Assembly (NCBI GenBank): GCA_012798185.1
Contig: JAAZNS010000378.1
Location: forward strand, 1 to 21,517
Source: Chloroflexota bacterium
GTDB lineage: Bacteria; Chloroflexota; Anaerolineae; Anaerolineales; UBA4823
Length of the DNA: 21,517 nucleotides
Direction: 5' to 3'
Shown one piece after another: positions 1 to 7,354 of the stretch (position 1 is its first letter; every line of letters begins with the position of its first letter). A program made the position numbers and the translations under genes. A model generated the notes under the pieces. The model worked only from the letters and a program-made list of their open reading frames with translations, was not told the origin of the DNA and did no database searches.

Positions 1-1
1 A

Positions 2-1333
2 TACCCTCTCATTCATAGAAATCTTTCTATCACTGCTGAAAGCCGTTACCTTGCCCGGAAAGAAATGTTTGATTGGCTGGCAGATGACGAACTGATCTAC
101 CTGGTAACACGAAAACACGAATTATTCTTGATCCTCTCGCTGTTGTTACCAATCTTCATTGGAATAGCCTCGGTACCAATAGCTGGTTTGAGCTTTGTGG
201 CTTCAACGCCATTACTGCGTGGTGCGGCTTTATTTTTTGGATTAGCAGGAATTTTTATCGCTCTCATATGGGTTGTTTGGAAATGGATAGACTGGGGGAA
301 TGACCTTTACATTGTCACAAGTCTGCGCGTGGTTTGGCAGGAAAAAGTAATTGGGATGTATGCCAGCCGGCGGGAAGCACCTCTTGCCAACATTTTGGCA
401 GTGAATGTTTCTAGCAGCCAGATGGGTAGAATATTGAATTATGGTGATGTAGAAGTGCGAACTTATACTGGCGGTATTCGTATGTGCAGAGCAGCACAAC
501 CTTATTTACTCGAATCATACATACGCGGTTACCAGGAACGCGCCCGGCGGCGGCAAGAAAAGGAAGAGATAAGGGCAAATGAGGAGGCTTTACATAAAAG
601 GATGTCTGGACGGGATAGCGCCAATCAAAAAGTCGAAAGAATTGACAGCCCACCCGATTCTACTCAAACCCGCCCAGAGTACACAGGGGATCAATCACCT
701 CGTTTTTGGGAATTGCTAAAAACACTTTTTACTGTTCGTTATGAACAAAATGGGGCGATCATATACCGAAAACATTGGCTGGTGCTTCTTAAGAAAACCT
801 GGAAGCCGCTCTTCGTTTTTTTGTTATTGTTTATTTTCACCGGTTTCATTTCTTGGCGAACCTTATCACATCAAGAAGTAGGATTATCGGGAGGGGCTTG
901 GGCGATCATTTTATTAATCCTTTTTATCATGAATTTTATTTGGTGGGATTACCATTTTTTAGATTGGACCAATGATATTTATAAAATCACTCCAGATCAA
1001 ATTCTAGATATCGAAAGAAAACCATTAGGCAATGAGGAGAAGAAATCGGCTTCCCTAGATTCGATTCTAAGTATAGAACACTCTCGCAATGGCATCTTAC
1101 AATTGATATTTAACTATGGAGATGTTATTGCGAACATTGGTCAATCGCAGTTCATTTTCAGGGGTGTAAATAATCCAGATCAGGTCCATCAAGATGTTGC
1201 AGATTACATGGAAGCACGGCAACGAAAATTACGCGAGGAACAAGTGATTCAGGAACGGCAAAGGATGGTAGATTGGTTTGATCTATATAACCGTGAAACG
1301 AAAAAAAACAATACTGAACATGATCAGGAATAA
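2..1333 (+). CDS. Membrane protein with duplicated bacterial PH-like domains, 5'-truncated (probable cyclic-nucleotide-binding N-terminus)
   Basis: The frame is open from base 2, so the true start lies before the window; the ATG at 65 is probably internal. The 21 codons upstream of it read like the end of a Crp-type cyclic-nucleotide-binding domain, with a P..xxNLxxTAExRxLAR pattern; this assignment is inference. Counting from the Met at 65, the protein is an internal duplication. Each half has two membrane helices (about 20-43 and 51-75; 248-265 and 277-297), then a W.xWxNDxY motif, then a beta-rich PH-like domain (about 80-157 and 303-385) containing NYGDV. A charged linker (158-215) joins the halves and the tail is charged. 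The likely role is a membrane-anchored sensor or scaffold, but the ligand is unknown. The family of membrane PH (bPH_2, YdbT-like) proteins is recognisable; the exact function is not. Confidence 0.75.
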   Translation, partial: YPLIHRNLSITAESRYLARKEMFDWLADDELIYLVTRKHELFLILSLLLPIFIGIASVPIAGLSFVASTPLLRGAALFFGLAGIFIALIWVVWKWIDWGNDLYIVTSLRVVWQEKVIGMYASRREAPLANILAVNVSSSQMGRILNYGDVEVRTYTGGIRMCRAAQPYLLESYIRGYQERARRRQEKEEIRANEEALHKRMSGRDSANQKVERIDSPPDSTQTRPEYTGDQSPRFWELLKTLFTVRYEQNGAIIYRKHWLVLLKKTWKPLFVFLLLFIFTGFISWRTLSHQEVGLSGGAWAIILLILFIMNFIWWDYHFLDWTNDIYKITPDQILDIERKPLGNEEKKSASLDSILSIEHSRNGILQLIFNYGDVIANIGQSQFIFRGVNNPDQVHQDVADYMEARQRKLREEQVIQERQRMVDWFDLYNRETKKNNTEHDQE

Positions 1334-1398
1334 TTTGGACAAAAATGGGGTAAAATTATTTATACACATTAATTAACGGTTCATTTTCAGAGGTTTGT

Positions 1399-1911
1399 AT
1401 GGCAGTTCGCGAAATAAAATGCCTTCCAACGGAAGTATTAAGAAAGAAAGCTCGTAAGATAAATGATTTTGGTGCTGATTTCCAGACATTAGTCGATGAT
1501 ATGGTTGAGACACTTCGCTCAGCACCAGGAGTAGGTTTGGCAGCGCCGCAAGTCAATGTATCCCAGCGTGTGATTGTGGTTGAATACGGCGATGAAAACG
1601 ATGAAGAAGCCCCTCCCAAATTATTCGTTGTTGCCAATACAGAAATTATTCACACTTCAGAGGAAACTGTTTTAGGCACTGAGGGGTGCCTTTCTATCCC
1701 GGGTTTTGCTGGAGAGGTAACACGCTGGTCAGAAATAACTCTCAAAGGGCAAAACCGGCGAGGAAAACCGGTAAAAATTAAAGCGAAGGGCTGGCTGGCT
1801 CGTATTTTTCAGCACGAGATCGATCACCTGGATGGTACATTATTTATCGACCGGGCGGAGAAAGTTTGGAAAATTGAAGAAGAACCCGATAAACCTGTTC
1901 CTGTAGATTGA
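1399..1911 (+). CDS. def: Peptide deformylase
   Basis: Removes the N-formyl group from the initiator methionine of new proteins in the cytoplasm, using a bound metal (usually Fe2+). All three family motifs are present: GVGLAAPQ at residues 44-51, EGCLS at 95-99 with metal-ligand Cys97, and HEIDH at 139-143 with the two His ligands and the catalytic Glu. The length of 170 residues is normal. The ATG is preceded by AGAGG (1389-1393) five bases upstream. It is followed by two hairpins and then recF. The C-terminal tail after HEIDH is acidic and short. The function is close to certain. Confidence 0.96.
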   Translation: MAVREIKCLPTEVLRKKARKINDFGADFQTLVDDMVETLRSAPGVGLAAPQVNVSQRVIVVEYGDENDEEAPPKLFVVANTEIIHTSEETVLGTEGCLSIPGFAGEVTRWSEITLKGQNRRGKPVKIKAKGWLARIFQHEIDHLDGTLFIDRAEKVWKIEEEPDKPVPVD

Positions 1912-1922
1912 CAATTCCAATC

Positions 1923-1954
1923 AAGATAATCTGATAGATTTGTTCGATTATCTT
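1923..1954. other. Inverted repeat (9-bp stem) after def
   Basis: AAGATAATC at 1923-1931 is perfectly complementary to GATTATCTT at 1946-1954, with a 14-base loop. The stem is AT-rich and weak as RNA. It lies directly before the stronger hairpin at 1958-1985. It could be part of a composite terminator or a protein-binding dyad upstream of recF. Confidence 0.45.
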
Positions 1955-1957
1955 ATC

Positions 1958-1985
1958 ATGCCACGGCGCTTTCCCTCCGTGGCAT
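1958..1985. terminator. Hairpin between def and recF, possible terminator
   Basis: ATGCCACGG (1958-1966) pairs perfectly with CCGTGGCAT (1977-1985) around a 10-base loop. Only a short T-containing tail (TTTATT) follows, so termination would be weak. It lies 15 bases before the recF start and probably separates def from recF expression. Confidence 0.5.
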
Positions 1986-2000
1986 TTATTCGAAGATAGA

Positions 2001-3212
2001 ATGCATCTCACTCACCTTTCACTAACTAATTTCAGGAATTTTGCCCGTTTGGATGTCGATTTCTCTCAGGGTTCACACGTGTTGGTGGGAGATAATGCAC
2101 AAGGTAAAACCAGTCTGCTGGAAGCAATTTATTATGCTTCGACATTGGTTTCATTTCATGCTGATAACGATCGGCAGCTGATTAATTTTATCGCCAGCCG
2201 TGAGCCATTAGCAGTTGGGCGTATAGTCTCTGATTTTAAGCGCGGCGGGAATTCACATCGCCTGGAAGCGCGCATCATTCAGGAATCTAATGGCTCGAAT
2301 GGCAGTCAAAAGGTAAGAAAAGAAATATTGCTGGATGGTGTAAAACATAAATTGAACCAGGTAATCGGCAGGTTTATTACCGTCTTATTCATCCCGCAAA
2401 TGCTGCAAATTGCGGAAGGCGCACCAGAAGAACGCCGCCGGTATCTCAACCTGGCATTATCTCAAACCGAACCTGGGTATGCTCAAATTCTGGCTGATTA
2501 TCACCGCGTGTTGACGCAGAGAAATGCATTACTCAAACAGCTTTTCGAACGAGCAGGCGATGAAAAGCAGCTTGAATTTTGGGATGAAAAGTTATCTTAT
2601 TTTGGTGCCAGGATTATTCACGCCCGCATTTCTGCAATCCGTGAAATCGAAAAATTAGCTGCTTCTATCCACCTGGAATTAACCCGCAGTGGAGAAGTTT
2701 TACGCTTGGTTTATCAGCCTTCCTATGACCCAATGCCAATGGCAGACCGCCAATATACGCTTCCTCTGGATGTAAACTTGGATCGTTCGGGTGTTGCCTT
2801 AGAACAAATCGAAACTGGGTTTAGGGAAGCAATAATTAAATTGCGTTCAGAAGAAATCAACCGCGGTGTATCTACTCTTGGACCACACCGGGATGAATTG
2901 CGTTTCCTGGCAAATGGAATTGATTTGGGATCATACGGATCGCGCGGGCAGGTGCGTACACTAATCCTCGCGCTCAAATTAGCAGAAGTTGCATGGATGC
3001 ATCAAAAAACTGGACATTGGCCGGTATTTCTTTTGGATGAGGTTTTGGCTGAACTCGATATGCAGCGCCGCAATGACCTGCTTTCCCACCTAATGGCTTG
3101 CGAACAAGCCATATTAACGACTACTGACCTGGATTTGTTTAACAGCAATCTGCTTGAGAAAGCAAAACTATACAGAATACAAAACGGACAAATTCTTTCC
3201 GGAAAGGATTGA
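2001..3212 (+). CDS. recF: DNA replication and repair protein RecF
   Basis: An SMC-like ATPase that, in the RecFOR pathway, helps load RecA at single-strand gaps and stalled forks. The Walker A motif GDNAQGKT is at residues 30-37, the ABC signature region (STLGPHRDEL) near 290-300, and Walker B (FLLDEVLAELD) near 340-352. The length of 403 residues is typical or slightly long. The N-terminus (LTHLSLTNFRNF) is the usual RecF opening, which supports the ATG at 2001, although there is no clear Shine-Dalgarno sequence. dnaA, dnaN and gyrB, its classical neighbours, are absent here, so recF is not in the oriC cluster. It is probably cotranscribed with the MOSC gene five bases downstream. Confidence 0.94.
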   Translation: MHLTHLSLTNFRNFARLDVDFSQGSHVLVGDNAQGKTSLLEAIYYASTLVSFHADNDRQLINFIASREPLAVGRIVSDFKRGGNSHRLEARIIQESNGSNGSQKVRKEILLDGVKHKLNQVIGRFITVLFIPQMLQIAEGAPEERRRYLNLALSQTEPGYAQILADYHRVLTQRNALLKQLFERAGDEKQLEFWDEKLSYFGARIIHARISAIREIEKLAASIHLELTRSGEVLRLVYQPSYDPMPMADRQYTLPLDVNLDRSGVALEQIETGFREAIIKLRSEEINRGVSTLGPHRDELRFLANGIDLGSYGSRGQVRTLILALKLAEVAWMHQKTGHWPVFLLDEVLAELDMQRRNDLLSHLMACEQAILTTTDLDLFNSNLLEKAKLYRIQNGQILSGKD

Positions 3213-3217
3213 ACTTC

Positions 3218-3688
3218 ATGACCACGATAGGGCATGTTTTTCAAATTAATGTGTCGGATGGCAGCGTTCCAAAACAGGGTATTCATTCCTCAGAAATTAC
3301 CGATGCTGGTTTAAGCGAAGACCGTGTTGGAAATCCCAAGAAACAAAGCGGAAGCAGCAGCGCACTCTGCCTTTATTCACTGGAAAAGATACTGGCATTA
3401 CAAAAAGAGGGACATCCGATATTTCCCGGTTCCTGCGGAGAAAATTTAACATTAACTGGAATTGAATGGGAGGATGTAAAAATCGGTACTCGGTTGAAAA
3501 TAGGTAAGGATATATTAATCGAGATCACTGGCTATTGTAAACCCTGTGCAAAGATAATCGGATCGTTTAAGGGAGGTGACATAACACGTGTTTTCCAGGA
3601 AAGCAATCCGGGCTGGTCGAGAGTATATGCTCGAGTACTTTCGCCGGGGAAAGTGAATATTGGAGATGAAGTAATCATCACCGGCTGA
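3218..3688 (+). CDS. MOSC domain protein
   Basis: A small single-domain MOSC protein (MoCo sulfurase C-terminal fold) of 156 residues. Family hallmarks are visible: GEN at 74-76 within FPGSCGENLTLTG, and the GYCKPC segment with Cys107 and Cys110; one of these is expected to be the sulfur-carrying cysteine of the family. MOSC proteins handle sulfur or molybdenum cofactors or N-hydroxylated substrates, but the substrate here cannot be read from sequence. The start at ATG 3218 is preferred over the in-frame TTG at 3209, because GGAAAGG (3201-3207) lies ten bases before the ATG but only one base before the TTG. It starts five bases after recF ends, and its TGA is immediately followed by the reversed stop of rsmG. 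Confidence 0.85.
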   Translation: MTTIGHVFQINVSDGSVPKQGIHSSEITDAGLSEDRVGNPKKQSGSSSALCLYSLEKILALQKEGHPIFPGSCGENLTLTGIEWEDVKIGTRLKIGKDILIEITGYCKPCAKIIGSFKGGDITRVFQESNPGWSRVYARVLSPGKVNIGDEVIITG

Positions 3689-4399
3689 TTACAAAGGTCT
3701 CTTTCCTGGTATGCCAATATGACGGGGATATTGTGCCGGAGTAGCTGCTATTTTTTCGATGACAACCAGATAACGTTCATCAACCACGCCGGGCAGGGTA
3801 ATTGGTGCTAACCGGCGTAATCTGCCTCCCAATAGGTGGATACCCCGATCAGCGGCATGTGCTTCGGCAGGGGCGCTTTCTCCCTTCATAGCGATGATCC
3901 CGCCGCCTATGTGCGCCAGGGGCAGCAGATATTCCACTAGGGTGGGTAACGCTGCTACTGCCCTTGCCACCACCCAGTCGAACTGCTCCCGGTATTGCGG
4001 CAATTGCCCAACCGTTTCTGCCCGTTCTTGAACTACTTCGACGCCCTCCATCGCTAATGATTTCACAATATGGCGGCAAAAATCAGCTTTTTTACCTACC
4101 GATTCGACTAAAGTCAATCGAATTTGTGGACAGGCAATTTTAATAGGAATACCCGGAAAACCAGCCCCAGTGCCAACATCGATTATCCGCTCGAAGGGCT
4201 TCTCGCGCATGATGATCAGGCAGGTCAATGAGTCGAGGAAATGTTTTATACGGATTTTTTCCGGTTCCTGAATGGCGGTAAGATTGTAACGGGAGTTCCA
4301 AACCAATAATTCATTCTCGTATTTTTGTAACGTATTCAATTGCCCATTGGAAAGGGAAATCCCAAACATCGATTGAGCCAAACGTGCCAGATCTTTCAT
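3689..4399 (-). CDS. rsmG: 16S rRNA (guanine-527-N7)-methyltransferase RsmG
   Basis: Methylates G527 in the 530 loop of 16S rRNA using SAM. In other bacteria its loss gives low-level streptomycin resistance. The protein is 236 residues, normal for the family. It shows WNSRYNLTAI (34-43), the SAM-binding loop DVGTGAGFPG (74-83), the acidic ES after the second strand (99-100), ARAVA (145-149) and MKG (171-173). The gene is convergent with the MOSC gene and shares no spacer with it. A TATAAT box at 4413-4408 sits eight bases before the ATG, so the mRNA is probably leaderless. The usual partner mnmG (gidA) is not adjacent. Confidence 0.95.
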   Translation of the reverse strand: MKDLARLAQSMFGISLSNGQLNTLQKYENELLVWNSRYNLTAIQEPEKIRIKHFLDSLTCLIIMREKPFERIIDVGTGAGFPGIPIKIACPQIRLTLVESVGKKADFCRHIVKSLAMEGVEVVQERAETVGQLPQYREQFDWVVARAVAALPTLVEYLLPLAHIGGGIIAMKGESAPAEAHAADRGIHLLGGRLRRLAPITLPGVVDERYLVVIEKIAATPAQYPRHIGIPGKRPL

Positions 4400-4407
4400 T
4401 AATTCTG

Positions 4408-4413
4408 ATTATA
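4408..4413 (-). promoter_or_regulatory. -10 box of rsmG, leaderless arrangement
   Basis: A perfect TATAAT on the minus strand ends eight bases before the rsmG ATG. The expected transcription start is therefore at or within a base or two of the A of the ATG. No good -35 hexamer lies 16-18 bases upstream and no Shine-Dalgarno sequence exists. Confidence 0.5.
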
Positions 4414-4445
4414 CCTTTTGCTGAATAGGATTAAATAATATTTTA

Positions 4446-4474
4446 TTGAGAAGGCAGGAAAACGGGAATATATT
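4446..4474 (+). promoter_or_regulatory. Predicted sigma70-type promoter for the C39-like protease
   Basis: TTGAGA (4446-4451), a 17-base spacer and TATATT (4469-4474) form a good vegetative promoter pointing at the protease gene. Transcription would begin near 4481, leaving a leader of about 190 bases. The leader contains two small inverted repeats (GCCAT/ATGGC around 4570-4586 and AACGAT/ATCGTT at 4639-4659). I recognise no known riboswitch in it. Confidence 0.5.
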
Positions 4475-4673
4475 TTCGGTTTTATCGAGCGAGTTTAATC
4501 GAATGGTTATAAAACTGCTACCTGCCAATTATCTCGTAGGTTGATATAGGCTACCCATGAGGCTGATCATGCCATTTAAATATGGCGTAGTACTTGCAAC
4601 ACGGGAAGAAGCTCTTTTGGATCAAACATCTTACCAATAACGATAAACGAAACATCGTTTTGCAAAAAAACTC

Positions 4674-5411
4674 ATGCTGCAAACTTGGAAAAAATTGTTT
4701 GTCTTATTGTTTTTGTTTGCCCAGATAATTCCCTTTCAGGAAGCATCTGCCAGCCTGCCAAAACAAGCCTATATCAAAGGTGTTGTGGGGCATAAACAAA
4801 GTTACAGCCTGTCGTGCGAATCGCGCTCTGCAGTGGATTGGGCAGCATATTGGGGGAAGAAGATCAGCGAAAAGAAGTTTCTATCAAAATTACCCCGCTC
4901 CGATAATCCCGATTTGGGTTTTGTGGGAAGCCCAAATGACCCCTGGGGCAATATTCCCCCGGCTTCTTATGGCGTACATGCAAAACCAGTGGCTGATTTA
5001 TTGAAGCAGTATGGTTTTGAAACAGAATCACAAAACCATTTCACCTGGCAGGAATTACAGGTTGAAATTGCTTCTGGTAGACCGGTGATTGTTTGGGTAA
5101 TTGGGCAAATGTGGTCTGGGAAACCAGTGAAGATCAAATTGAAAAGCGGAAAATTTGTGACGGTTGCTAAGAATGAGCATACCATGATCGTTATCGGATA
5201 TGACTCGAAATTGGTTTATGTCGTCGATGCATACAGTGGAAAAACACAGGCTTATTATAAAAGTGTGTTTTTAAAATCCTGGTCTGTTTTGGGAAATATG
5301 GCAATAACTGGTCAACCCTTAAAAAAGGGGGAATCCCAGAACAACCTGCAAGGTCCACCGCTCAGCAGTGAAAAGGGTGTTTTTCTTCCCCTGGTAATGG
5401 CTAGCGATTAA
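4674..5411 (+). CDS. Exported C39-like (papain-fold) cysteine protease
   Basis: A 245-residue secreted protein. The N-terminus is a signal peptide: KK at 6-7, a hydrophobic core at 8-20, and a likely cleavage after the ASA at 25-27. The mature part matches the peptidase C39-like (C39_2) fold. Candidate nucleophile Cys48 lies in SYSLSCESRSA, candidate His169 in NEHTMIVIGYD and candidate Asp185 in VYVVDAYSG. The order Cys-His-Asp and the spacing fit the family. The C-terminus carries FLPLV at 237-241, a motif I associate with exported proteins of Chloroflexota, preceded by a low-complexity polar linker. The substrate is unknown; a role in cell-envelope or bacteriocin-type processing cannot be told apart. 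No Shine-Dalgarno sequence precedes the ATG, but the signal peptide supports this start. Confidence 0.82.
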   Translation: MLQTWKKLFVLLFLFAQIIPFQEASASLPKQAYIKGVVGHKQSYSLSCESRSAVDWAAYWGKKISEKKFLSKLPRSDNPDLGFVGSPNDPWGNIPPASYGVHAKPVADLLKQYGFETESQNHFTWQELQVEIASGRPVIVWVIGQMWSGKPVKIKLKSGKFVTVAKNEHTMIVIGYDSKLVYVVDAYSGKTQAYYKSVFLKSWSVLGNMAITGQPLKKGESQNNLQGPPLSSEKGVFLPLVMASD

Positions 5412-5413
5412 TA

Positions 5414-5450
5414 AAAAGATCCTTCCCAAGCTCTTGAGGAAGGATCTTTT
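5414..5450. terminator. Bidirectional rho-independent terminator
   Basis: AAAAGATCCTTCC (5414-5426) pairs perfectly over 13 bp with GGAAGGATCTTTT (5438-5450) around an 11-base loop. The stem carries an A run on one side and a T run on the other, so it can end transcription from both directions. It begins three bases after the protease stop and lies downstream of the leftward DUF4349 gene. Confidence 0.9.
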
Positions 5451-5484
5451 GCAACTATTCAGCCAGCTTGGCTGAGTAATCATG
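5451..5484. repeat. Palindromic element, copy 1
   Basis: The core TCAGCCA (5459-5465), loop GCT, TGGCTGA (5469-5475) is a perfect 7-bp hairpin. Its flanks (GCAACTAT on the left, GTAATC on the right) resemble the outer arms of the same element elsewhere in the window, whose best form is GTAACTACTCAGCCA facing TGGCTGAGTAGTTAC. It is intergenic and sits beside the bidirectional terminator. Confidence 0.55.
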
Positions 5485-5514
5485 ATATTTGATTAATTAC
5501 CAGCGATAACACAC

Positions 5515-6531
5515 CTAAGAATGTGTGGAGGAAGCATCACCAGAGGGAGGTTCAGATGGTGATAATACCGAGGTTTCGCGAGCTTTTTTGTTGGTTCGGC
5601 TGCGCTTCCATAAGCGGATCAGCCACCTGATTGGCAGTACAAATACCACAACAAAGATCAACACCACGGGCAGAACGAAGATGATCAGCCAGATCACGAT
5701 ATTGACGATCACTTTCATCATATTGATTAGCGCTTGAACAGCGTCTTTTGCCACACCGACTGGCTGCCAGCCTCCGATGGTCAGGGGTTGGACGGCTTCA
5801 TTTGCCAGAATATCCACGCTGATGGCAGAGAGCGAGGATGCTTCATCGTAATATTTGATCTGCCCTTTGACAACTTCGATTTGCTCACGAATATTTACCA
5901 ATTGGTTGTAAACCGAAAGCACATCTTCCGTGCGCACTGCATCATCCATGATCTTCCGCAGCTGCTCTTCTGCGCTTTCCAGGTTACGCAGACGTGATTG
6001 TAAATCGGTATACTCGCTGGTGACATCCTGGCTGTCTATGGATTTATTGATTGGTTCCTGGTTGCTTTTCTTTTCGATTGCTTCGATGGCTTCTGTTAAT
6101 TTTTCTGCTGGCACACGGATGGTTATCGTGGCGTGAGGCACCTCGATATTGTTTTCCAGAGTATATTTATTCAAATTAGCCGAGACGACAAATCCTTTCA
6201 ATTCTTCGGCAAGGAGAGAAATTTCATCCATAGTCTTGGCAGGGTCATCCACCACGATGCTCAGGTTAACATTTTTTATCACAATGCGTTTAACGTCACG
6301 CTCAGGTGAAGATATGTCACTGGTTGTGTAGGATGCATCCATCTCCATACCTGTAGCTGGTTTTTCCATGGGTAATGCGGGAGCAATCGCTTCCTGTTTT
6401 GCTGATTCTTCGACGAAATTTTGTGGCGATTTAGCAGAGGCACATCCAGACAAAATCATCAAGCTGATTACTAATATTAAGATTAAAATAGATTTCATAT
6501 TGGGGAATTGGGGTTTAAAAGAATTATGCAT
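5515..6531 (-). CDS. DUF4349 domain lipoprotein
   Basis: A 338-residue membrane-attached protein of unknown function. The N-terminus is a lipoprotein signal with lipobox LSGC, so Cys30 would be lipidated. The start at 6531 is set by AGGAGA (6543-6538), six bases upstream, although the Met at residue 12 would give a more usual signal length. After a variable linker (31-75), the DUF4349 core (about 78-245) has two beta-rich arms flanking a coiled coil (about 172-232, starting SEYTDLQSRLRNLESAEEQL). A membrane helix (about 272-300) and a short basic, then Ser/Pro-rich, cytoplasmic tail follow. It is the last gene of the leftward set, 55 bases after the phosphoesterase. Domain recognition is good; the role in the envelope is not known. 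Confidence 0.85.
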   Translation of the reverse strand: MHNSFKPQFPNMKSILILILVISLMILSGCASAKSPQNFVEESAKQEAIAPALPMEKPATGMEMDASYTTSDISSPERDVKRIVIKNVNLSIVVDDPAKTMDEISLLAEELKGFVVSANLNKYTLENNIEVPHATITIRVPAEKLTEAIEAIEKKSNQEPINKSIDSQDVTSEYTDLQSRLRNLESAEEQLRKIMDDAVRTEDVLSVYNQLVNIREQIEVVKGQIKYYDEASSLSAISVDILANEAVQPLTIGGWQPVGVAKDAVQALINMMKVIVNIVIWLIIFVLPVVLIFVVVFVLPIRWLIRLWKRSRTNKKARETSVLSPSEPPSGDASSTHS

Positions 6532-6537
6532 GTCGTT

Positions 6538-6543
6538 TCTCCT
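6538..6543 (-). promoter_or_regulatory. Ribosome binding site fixing the DUF4349 start
   Basis: AGGAGA on the minus strand lies six bases before the ATG at 6531. It favours this start over the internal Met twelve codons in, which has no such site. It is one of the few strong Shine-Dalgarno sequences in the window. Confidence 0.75.
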
Positions 6544-6586
6544 GTCATTTATTTTTAAGACGTTGAGGGAAATCGATTAGTTCCCA

Positions 6587-7315
6587 TTACCACCCTGCGG
6601 TGAGTCGCTGAATGTGCCTGAGAGGTAAACCGGCTGCTTCCATCCTTTTTTGAACGCTGGGGATATCGTAGGCAACGCGGTGATAATCCCATGTCTGATC
6701 ATCGTCATTATAGATAGCATATGCAGCACGGGTATCCCGGTCTCGTGGCTGCCCTACCGAACCAGCATTTAGAATCGAGCGCGGTTTCAATTCTCTTTTT
6801 TCATTAACATCAGGGATAATCAATTTTACCGAGCGACTATCTTGATTCAATTGATAAACGAATGGCAGGTGGGTATGACCAACGAAACAATAATCGGAAT
6901 CGAAGTAACTAAAACTTCGCGAGGCTGAATAGGTGTCCAGTAGATATTCCCACACCGGTTGACGAGGGCTGCCATGAGCCAGGGTAACTTGATTGATTTG
7001 TATTTTATCGGGAAGGCTTTTTAAAAAATCGATGTTGTCGGGTGATATTACATTTTGAGTCCACACGATGGCTTGTCTGGCTTCGGGGTTAAATGCTTCG
7101 GTATCGATTTGACTGAGGACAGCAGCATCGTGATTCCCCATTAAGCAAATTAAATTGGGTAGCTGCCGTATCTGGCTGATGCATGCGTCGGGATCAGGAC
7201 CATAACCTACCAAATCACCTAAACACCAGGCGCTGTCGATTTCTCCAGCATCAGAAAGAACAGCCTCAAGGGCAGTTAAATTGGCATGGATATCGGAGAT
7301 GATTAGAATTTGCAT
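6587..7315 (-). CDS. Metallophosphoesterase of the YfcE/MJ0936-like calcineurin superfamily
   Basis: A cytoplasmic, 242-residue phosphoesterase with the complete two-metal site: SDIHAN (Asp8, His10), GDLVGYGPDP (Asp34), GNHD (Asn61, His62), LAHGSP (His114) and GHTH (His147, His149). The loop GYGPDPDAC and the domain order are those of the short phosphodiesterase family often annotated as YfcE-like or as a metallophosphoesterase next to nucleotide metabolism. The physiological substrate is unknown. It lies 34 bases downstream of the Trm9-like methyltransferase on the same strand. A TATAAT overlapping the methyltransferase stop codon (7354-7349) may give it a promoter of its own. No Shine-Dalgarno sequence precedes the ATG. 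Confidence 0.88.
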   Translation of the reverse strand: MQILIISDIHANLTALEAVLSDAGEIDSAWCLGDLVGYGPDPDACISQIRQLPNLICLMGNHDAAVLSQIDTEAFNPEARQAIVWTQNVISPDNIDFLKSLPDKIQINQVTLAHGSPRQPVWEYLLDTYSASRSFSYFDSDYCFVGHTHLPFVYQLNQDSRSVKLIIPDVNEKRELKPRSILNAGSVGQPRDRDTRAAYAIYNDDDQTWDYHRVAYDIPSVQKRMEAAGLPLRHIQRLTAGW

Positions 7316-7348
7316 CGCGGTTGGATACCAATATTTTTCATTTTGGAT

Positions 7349-7354
7349 ATTATA
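7349..7354 (-). promoter_or_regulatory. Possible internal -10 box for the metallophosphoesterase
   Basis: TATAAT on the minus strand overlaps the TAA stop codon of the upstream methyltransferase gene and lies 33 bases before the phosphoesterase ATG. No convincing -35 is present, so this is tentative. Confidence 0.3.

Noticed and set aside
4557..4640. 27-codon frame (starting MRLIMPFKYG) in the leader of the C39-like protease
   Set aside because: No ribosome binding site, no hydrophobic or charged pattern, and such short frames are expected by chance. It remains possible as a leader peptide but is unsupported.
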